DNA from: Gulosibacter massiliensis | GTDB taxonomy: Bacteria > Actinomycetota > Actinomycetes > Actinomycetales > Microbacteriaceae | Length of the DNA: 9,270 nt | Direction: 5' to 3' | Assembly (NCBI GenBank): GCA_945901035.1 | Contig: CAMDKN010000037.1 | Coordinates: 1 to 9,270 of the forward strand | Shown here: positions 5,887-9,270 of the stretch, in pieces | Layout of the letters: each line of letters opens with the position of its first letter | How positions within the stretch are numbered: the stretch's first letter is position 1 | The notes under the pieces: generated by a model | What the model saw: the letters and a program-made list of their open reading frames with translations, nothing else | What the model was told of the DNA's origin: nothing | The model's database searches: none | Translations under genes and position numbers: made by a program

Positions 5887-6546
5887 ATGCGCGAAATGTT
5901 TGACCAAGAATTGGAATCTGTTCAAGGACGTATCGTCGAAATCGCGGACAGCGTTCTCACCATCGTGACGGACGCCACCACCGCGCTGTTGGAAGCCGAC
6001 GTGAAAGCGGCGGATCGCGCACTTGCCGGAGCGGAAATCGTCAGCGAAAAGGCACTGTCCCTGGACGAGCTCGTCATCCGCACGCTCGCGCTGCAAGCGC
6101 CGGTCGCCCGGGATCTGCGAATCCTGGTGTCCACCCTCCGGATATCGGCCTCGCTCGAGCGGATGTCGGCGCTCGCGTCGCATATTGCGACTATCGCACG
6201 ATTTCGTTTCCCCGACTCGGCGATTCCCGAATCGCTGTCCGATACCTTCGACGAGATGGTACGACTGGACGTTCGTTTGTCCAAAAAACTCGTCAAGTTG
6301 CTCAAAAACACGTCCGTCGACCTTGCCCGCTCGATTCAGGCGGCTGACGAACGCGTCGACGAACTCCACCGTGAAGTGTTCGAGGTCGTTCTCGACAAGT
6401 CCTGGAAAGAGAAAGCCGTGCACACGGTGGATGTCACACTCGCGAGCCGCTATCTGGAACGAATCGCCGACCACGTCGTCGAAATCTCGTCGAAGGTGAG
6501 CTATCTCACCACCGGCGAATGGTCGGACGCCGACCTCGACGACTAG
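5887..6546 (+). CDS. phoU: Phosphate signalling protein PhoU
   Basis: PhoU is a cytoplasmic peripheral protein that links the Pst phosphate transporter to the sensor kinase and keeps the Pho response off when phosphate is plentiful. The 219-residue product has the family's two homologous three-helix repeats: one opening MREMFDQELESVQGRI with the APVARDLRILVSTLR helix, and a second ending in SRYLERIADHVVEISSKV. The E-R-x-(S/A)-D/H-type helix motif occurs in both halves (SLERMSALASHI and YLERIADHVVEI). The frame is open from 5758, but MREMFDQEL is the typical PhoU N-terminus and GAGAGG lies 7 nt before this ATG. It is divergent from its probable signalling partners, the kinase and regulator, and convergent with the acetyltransferase gene, with which it overlaps by 4 bp at a CTAG. 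Confidence 0.96.
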   Translation: MREMFDQELESVQGRIVEIADSVLTIVTDATTALLEADVKAADRALAGAEIVSEKALSLDELVIRTLALQAPVARDLRILVSTLRISASLERMSALASHIATIARFRFPDSAIPESLSDTFDEMVRLDVRLSKKLVKLLKNTSVDLARSIQAADERVDELHREVFEVVLDKSWKEKAVHTVDVTLASRYLERIADHVVEISSKVSYLTTGEWSDADLDD

Positions 6547-6815
6547 CGGGTCGTCAGTTCCGCGAACTCGGGGTGGCGCGTGATGACCACCGGAATGAAC
6601 GGGCAAACCCCCACGATGCGATGAGTCGTGTTGTCTCGGAACCATTCCAAAACGGCGACAACCAGTTCGGTTCCCGTGCCCGAGTTCCGCATGGTCGGAA
6701 GAACCTCGGTGTGAAAGAGCCGAGCGACGCCGTCGGCCACCTCGAAATCAACCCAGCCGACGGGCTCACCGTCACGAAGTCCGACGATGCGGTCGTCTGA
6801 AACGCGAATTTCCAT
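6543..6815 (-). CDS. Small GNAT-type N-acetyltransferase (YjdJ/Acetyltransf_CG-like)
   Basis: This 90-residue protein looks like the minimal single-domain GNAT family. It has the acetyl-CoA-binding turn RNSGTGTELV (residues 43-52, a variant of the usual R/Q-x-x-G-x-G), preceded by RLFHTEVLP, and ends CPFIPVVITRHPEF (71-84), the CPF...HPE signature of this group. Substrates of such proteins are generally unknown. The ATG at 6815 is preferred: it gives the normal short lead-in to the first strand, and CAGAAT lies 6 nt upstream. A GTG at 6839 would add eight residues (MSSTQNGV) and cannot be excluded. The stop overlaps the phoU stop (CTAG at 6543-6546). It is divergent from the carboxypeptidase gene. 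Family fairly sure, start uncertain, function unknown. Confidence 0.85.
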   Translation of the reverse strand: MEIRVSDDRIVGLRDGEPVGWVDFEVADGVARLFHTEVLPTMRNSGTGTELVVAVLEWFRDNTTHRIVGVCPFIPVVITRHPEFAELTTR

Positions 6816-6821
6816 GACACC

Positions 6822-6827
6822 ATTCTG
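6822..6827 (-). promoter_or_regulatory. Weak candidate -10 box of the acetyltransferase gene
   Basis: CAGAAT on the minus strand lies 6 nt before the ATG at 6815 and matches TATAAT at four positions, although the first base is not T. It is reported because the spacing repeats that of other genes here. It would be inside the coding region if translation begins at the GTG at 6839. Confidence 0.25.
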
Positions 6828-6927
6828 TGTGCTACTCACCGATGCCGCGACATCGACACCCCCGCATCGGAATCCCGGTCGATCTCGGTATGGGGTGATT
6901 GTGGCGCGTTGACGAGCCCGCGCCCGC

Positions 6928-6933
6928 TAACCT
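6928..6933 (+). promoter_or_regulatory. Candidate -10 box of the VanY-type lipoprotein gene
   Basis: TAACCT fits TANNNT and is 7 nt from the ATG at 6941. A purine-rich AAGGGG directly abuts the ATG, too close to act as a normal ribosome site. A TTGACG (6909-6914) lies 13 bp upstream, too near for a standard -35. Confidence 0.4.
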
Positions 6934-6940
6934 TAAGGGG

Positions 6941-7711
6941 ATGTTTCGATTCCTCGCCCTCGTCGCCACCGCTGCCGTCGCCCTGACGGGGTGTGTTGCG
7001 TCGGCGGCGCCCACCGCGGAAATCCCGGCGCCCACCCAACCGTCGCCGCCGACCGACCCGACCCCATCGATCACCCCAACCCCGACCGCAGTCGTCGCCG
7101 TTTTCGACACGACCCTCCATTCCCTCGACGAAGCGGATTCCCTGTGGGTTGTGGTGGATAAGTTGCGCCGATTGTCGCCGAAAAGGTACGCACCAACAGA
7201 CCTCACGACCATGAACGTGCCCCACACCTACACGCCGATTCTTCGACGGGACGCTGCGAAGGCGTACCGCACGATGTATCGCGCGGCGCGCAGGGACGGG
7301 ATTGACCTAGTGGTCCAGAGCAGTTACCGCTCGTACTCGGCACAGGTTTCGGTGTACAACGGTTGGGTGGACTCGATTGGTCGAGAGGCCGCCGATTTAC
7401 AGAGCGCCCGCCCGGGTTACTCCGAGCACCAAATCGGGCTGTCTGTCGACATCGCCGCTGCGAATCGGGCCTGTACCATTCAAGCCTGCTTCGGTACGAC
7501 ACCCGAGGGGAAGTGGTTGAAGAGTAATGCGCCACAGTTCGGATGGCATTTGCGATACCCCAGAGGAAAAACCGCGATCACGGGATACATCTATGAGCCG
7601 TGGCACTGGCGCTTCGTCGGGGTGGAACTTGCCGCGGAATTGAGCCTGACACCGAAAATCACCCTGGAAGAGTTTTTCGGTCTGCCCGCCGCCCCTGATT
7701 ACGCTCGATAA
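6941..7711 (+). CDS. VanY-type D-alanyl-D-alanine carboxypeptidase (M15B), lipoprotein
   Basis: This secreted peptidase is predicted to trim the terminal D-Ala from peptidoglycan stem peptides at the outer face of the membrane. The 256-residue product starts MFRFLALVATAAVALTGC, a signal peptide with lipobox LTGC and lipidated Cys18. A Pro/Thr-rich linker (about 22-50) comes next, then the M15B domain (about 85-235): SSYRSYSAQ (127-135), GYSEHQIGLSVDI (159-171) with zinc ligands His163 and Asp170, and EPWHWRFVG (219-227) with catalytic Glu219 and zinc ligand His222. All expected active-site residues are present. Cys178 and Cys183 could form a disulfide. The frame is open from 6899, but the signal peptide fixes the start at 6941. 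This is a general cell-wall enzyme; no vancomycin-resistance genes are nearby, so the VanY name indicates fold only. Confidence 0.93.
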   Translation: MFRFLALVATAAVALTGCVASAAPTAEIPAPTQPSPPTDPTPSITPTPTAVVAVFDTTLHSLDEADSLWVVVDKLRRLSPKRYAPTDLTTMNVPHTYTPILRRDAAKAYRTMYRAARRDGIDLVVQSSYRSYSAQVSVYNGWVDSIGREAADLQSARPGYSEHQIGLSVDIAAANRACTIQACFGTTPEGKWLKSNAPQFGWHLRYPRGKTAITGYIYEPWHWRFVGVELAAELSLTPKITLEEFFGLPAAPDYAR

Positions 7712-7739
7712 TCACTCGGCTCGGCACTCCGCCCCGCGA

Positions 7740-7745
7740 TAGTCT
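7740..7745 (+). promoter_or_regulatory. Candidate -10 box of the pheA-serS operon
   Basis: TAGTCT fits TANNNT. A start near 7752 would give a leader of about 27 nt containing AAAGGAG (7764-7770), which lies 8 nt before the pheA ATG. It is in the 67-bp gap after the carboxypeptidase gene. No hairpin terminator is evident in that gap, so readthrough from the upstream gene is possible. Confidence 0.35.
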
Positions 7746-7778
7746 GGAATTCCTGCGATGTCGAAAGGAGTCACCGTG

Positions 7779-8699
7779 ATGTACGCCTATTTAGGGCCCA
7801 TTGGCACTTTCACCTGGACCGCGCTGGGGCAAGTTCCCGAGGCAAAGGGCCAGGAGTGGCTTCCCGTCAATAACGTCGGGGACGCGCTGGCCTCGCTGGT
7901 CGACGGTCGCGCCGACGCGGCGATGATCGCGGTGGAGAACTCCGTCGAAGGCGGTGTGAGCGCCGCGCAGGATGCGCTCGCCCAATCGTCCGGGTTACAA
8001 ATCCTGGGGGAATTCCTCGTCCCCGTGAATTTTGACGTGGTGGTTCGGCCCGGAACGGCGCTCGCCGATGTTCACGTCGTCGTGGCGCACCCCGTCGCCT
8101 ACGCCCAGTGCCGACAGTGGCTGGAAGCACACGTTCCTCACCACCAACACCTGCCCGCAACGTCTAACGTGTCCGCCGCGCTCGATGTCGCAGCGGGCCG
8201 ACACGGTGACGCTGCGATTGCGCCCGCTGGATTTCAGGAGCACGCGGACGTCACCACGATCGCCACGCTCGTCGGCGACAACCCCTCTGCGGTGACCCGG
8301 TTTGTCCTCATCGGTCGTCGCCGGGCGGTGGCACCGCGCACAGGAGCGGATAAGACAACGGTCATCGTCGAACTGCCCGATGATCGTCCCGGCGGACTTC
8401 TCGAGATGCTCGAACAGTTCGCGACGCGCGGAGTCAACCTGTCTCTTCTTGAATCGCGCCCCATCGGTGACGCGCTCGGTCGCTATCGTTTCGTGATTGA
8501 TATTGATGGCCACATCGAGGACGAACGCGTCGCGGACGCGCTTCTTGGACTCAAAAGGTACAGCCCGGGATTACAGTTCCTCGGTTCGTACCGTCGAGCG
8601 GATGGTTACACGCCCACCGTTGCCGAACAGTATTCCGACACGGCGTTTGTCGATGCGCGGGCCTGGCTCGACCGGCTCGTCGCAGGAAAAGAAGGCTGA
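7779..8699 (+). CDS. pheA: Prephenate dehydratase with C-terminal ACT domain
   Basis: This enzyme converts prephenate to phenylpyruvate, the penultimate step of phenylalanine synthesis. The 306-residue protein has the catalytic domain at about 1-182: YLGPIGTFT (4-12), AMIAVENSVEGGV (48-60) and the catalytic TRF motif (173-175) in NPSAVTRFVLIG. The regulatory ACT domain is at about 192-273, with PDDRPGGLLEML and ESRP (225-228), the phenylalanine-binding signature, so feedback inhibition by phenylalanine is expected. There is no chorismate mutase domain, which matches actinobacterial enzymes. The ATG at 7779 has AAAGGAG 8 nt upstream; GTG at 7776 and ATG at 7758 are alternative starts, the latter lying upstream of the ribosome site. 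serS begins 2 bp after the stop. Proximity of pheA and serS is also known in mycobacteria. Confidence 0.96.
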   Translation: MYAYLGPIGTFTWTALGQVPEAKGQEWLPVNNVGDALASLVDGRADAAMIAVENSVEGGVSAAQDALAQSSGLQILGEFLVPVNFDVVVRPGTALADVHVVVAHPVAYAQCRQWLEAHVPHHQHLPATSNVSAALDVAAGRHGDAAIAPAGFQEHADVTTIATLVGDNPSAVTRFVLIGRRRAVAPRTGADKTTVIVELPDDRPGGLLEMLEQFATRGVNLSLLESRPIGDALGRYRFVIDIDGHIEDERVADALLGLKRYSPGLQFLGSYRRADGYTPTVAEQYSDTAFVDARAWLDRLVAGKEG

Positions 8700-8701
8700 C
8701 G

Positions 8702-9270
8702 ATGATCGACCCGACGCTACTTCGGGCGGATCCGGACGTTGTCCGCGCCTCGCTCATCGCCCGCGGCGACGACGTTTCGGTGGTGGACCTCGCGCTCGCC
8801 GCGGATCAGGCTCGCCGCGATGCGATTGTTCACTTCGAAACGCTCCGAGCGGAACAAAACGCCCACGGAAAACTGGTCGCCGCCGCCTCGAAAGAGGACA
8901 AGGTCGCACTCGTCGCCGCCGCACAGGATTTAGCCGAGCGGGTGAAAAGTGCCGACAAAGCCGCAACCGAAGCGGGCGAGAACTTCACTCGCGTCGCGGG
9001 CGGAATCGGCAACATCATCGTCGACGGAGTGCCGGCCGGGGGCGAGGAAAACTTCGTCACCTTACGCGAGGCGGGCGAGGTTCCGGTCTTCGATTTTGAG
9101 CCACGCGATCACCTCGAATTGGGGGAAATGCTGGGCGCAATCGACATGCTTCGCGGAACGAAGGTTTCGGGTTCGCGGTTTTATTTCTTGTCGGGAATCG
9201 GCGCCCGGCTCGAAATCGCACTGATGTCGCTCGCGTTAGACCGCGCCCTCGCGGCGGGCTTCACTCCCCT
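8702..9270 (+). CDS. serS: Seryl-tRNA synthetase, C-terminal part beyond window edge
   Basis: SerRS charges tRNA-Ser with serine (a class II synthetase). The first 189 of about 420 residues are present. MIDPTLLRADPDVVRASL is the usual N-terminus. Residues about 28-98 are rich in Ala, Glu, Lys and Arg and form the long antiparallel coiled-coil arm that grips the tRNA long variable arm. A linker with GNIIVDGVP leads into the catalytic core: ELGEMLGAIDMLRGTKVSGS, then RFYFLSGIGARLEIALMSLA (159-178), the start of class II motif 1. Motifs 2 and 3 lie off the right edge. GAAGG 6 nt upstream of the ATG is the ribosome site, within the pheA end; with a 2-bp gap the two genes are surely one operon. 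Confidence 0.97.
   Translation, partial: MIDPTLLRADPDVVRASLIARGDDVSVVDLALAADQARRDAIVHFETLRAEQNAHGKLVAAASKEDKVALVAAAQDLAERVKSADKAATEAGENFTRVAGGIGNIIVDGVPAGGEENFVTLREAGEVPVFDFEPRDHLELGEMLGAIDMLRGTKVSGSRFYFLSGIGARLEIALMSLALDRALAAGFTP

Noticed and set aside
5749..6645. A 298-codon minus-strand reading frame opposite phoU.
   Set aside because: It is antisense to phoU, has no recognisable domain, and would span the intergenic control region and the phoU/acetyltransferase junction.
6941..7711. The VanY-type gene as part of a glycopeptide-resistance cluster.
   Set aside because: No vanR/S, vanH, vanA or vanX-like genes are nearby; neighbours are housekeeping genes and the M15B domain is common in cell-wall maintenance.
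8497..9099. A 200-codon plus-strand reading frame across the pheA-serS junction.
   Set aside because: It is out of frame with two certain genes and has an Arg/Ser/Gly-rich composition typical of shadows.
1..9270. CRISPR arrays, insertion sequences, tRNA or rRNA genes.
   Set aside because: No repeated spacers, transposase-like proteins, terminal inverted repeats or conserved RNA gene sequences were seen on either strand.

Overview
The window looks like a chromosomal housekeeping segment from a moderately high-GC actinobacterium. It is most like Micrococcales/Microbacteriaceae, judged from protein style, a SenX3/RegX3-type pair divergent from phoU, a pheA-serS pair, an actinobacterial group III phosphofructokinase, and several genes with a -10-like TANNNT box 6-7 nt before the start codon and no Shine-Dalgarno. 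This placement comes from family recognition, not from a database search. I see no rRNA, tRNA, CRISPR, insertion sequence or phage gene. Nearly all of the sequence is coding, and no gene-free stretch exceeds about 145 bases.

Left part (1-2800, all on the minus strand): the 5' 305 codons of 6-phosphofructokinase (the C-terminus lies off the left edge), an Lrp/AsnC-family regulator, and a 12-TM MFS exporter of the EntS/MFS_3 type. Each has its own short upstream region with a leaderless-type -10. A perfect 7-bp inverted repeat lies just upstream of the pfkA core promoter. Divergent from the MFS gene is a lipoate-protein ligase (2883-3932, plus strand) whose accessory domain sits before the catalytic domain instead of after it.

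Middle (3929-6546): a phosphate-signalling module. The OmpR-type response regulator and its histidine kinase overlap by 8 bp on the minus strand. phoU is divergent from them across a 142-bp region that carries a GTTCACC heptamer inside a hairpin-forming inverted repeat, a candidate PHO box. Kinase, regulator and PhoU would together sense phosphate status through the Pst transporter, which is not in this window. Both convergent gene pairs here (ligase/regulator and phoU/acetyltransferase) overlap by exactly 4 bp through a palindromic CTAG that supplies both stop codons.

Right part (6543-9270): a small GNAT-type acetyltransferase (minus strand), a secreted VanY-type D,D-carboxypeptidase lipoprotein, prephenate dehydratase with a C-terminal ACT domain, and, 2 bp downstream, the first 189 codons of seryl-tRNA synthetase, cut by the right edge. 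I did not find a convincing new multi-gene system. The points worth a second look are regulatory architecture, the permuted ligase and the CTAG stop overlaps.
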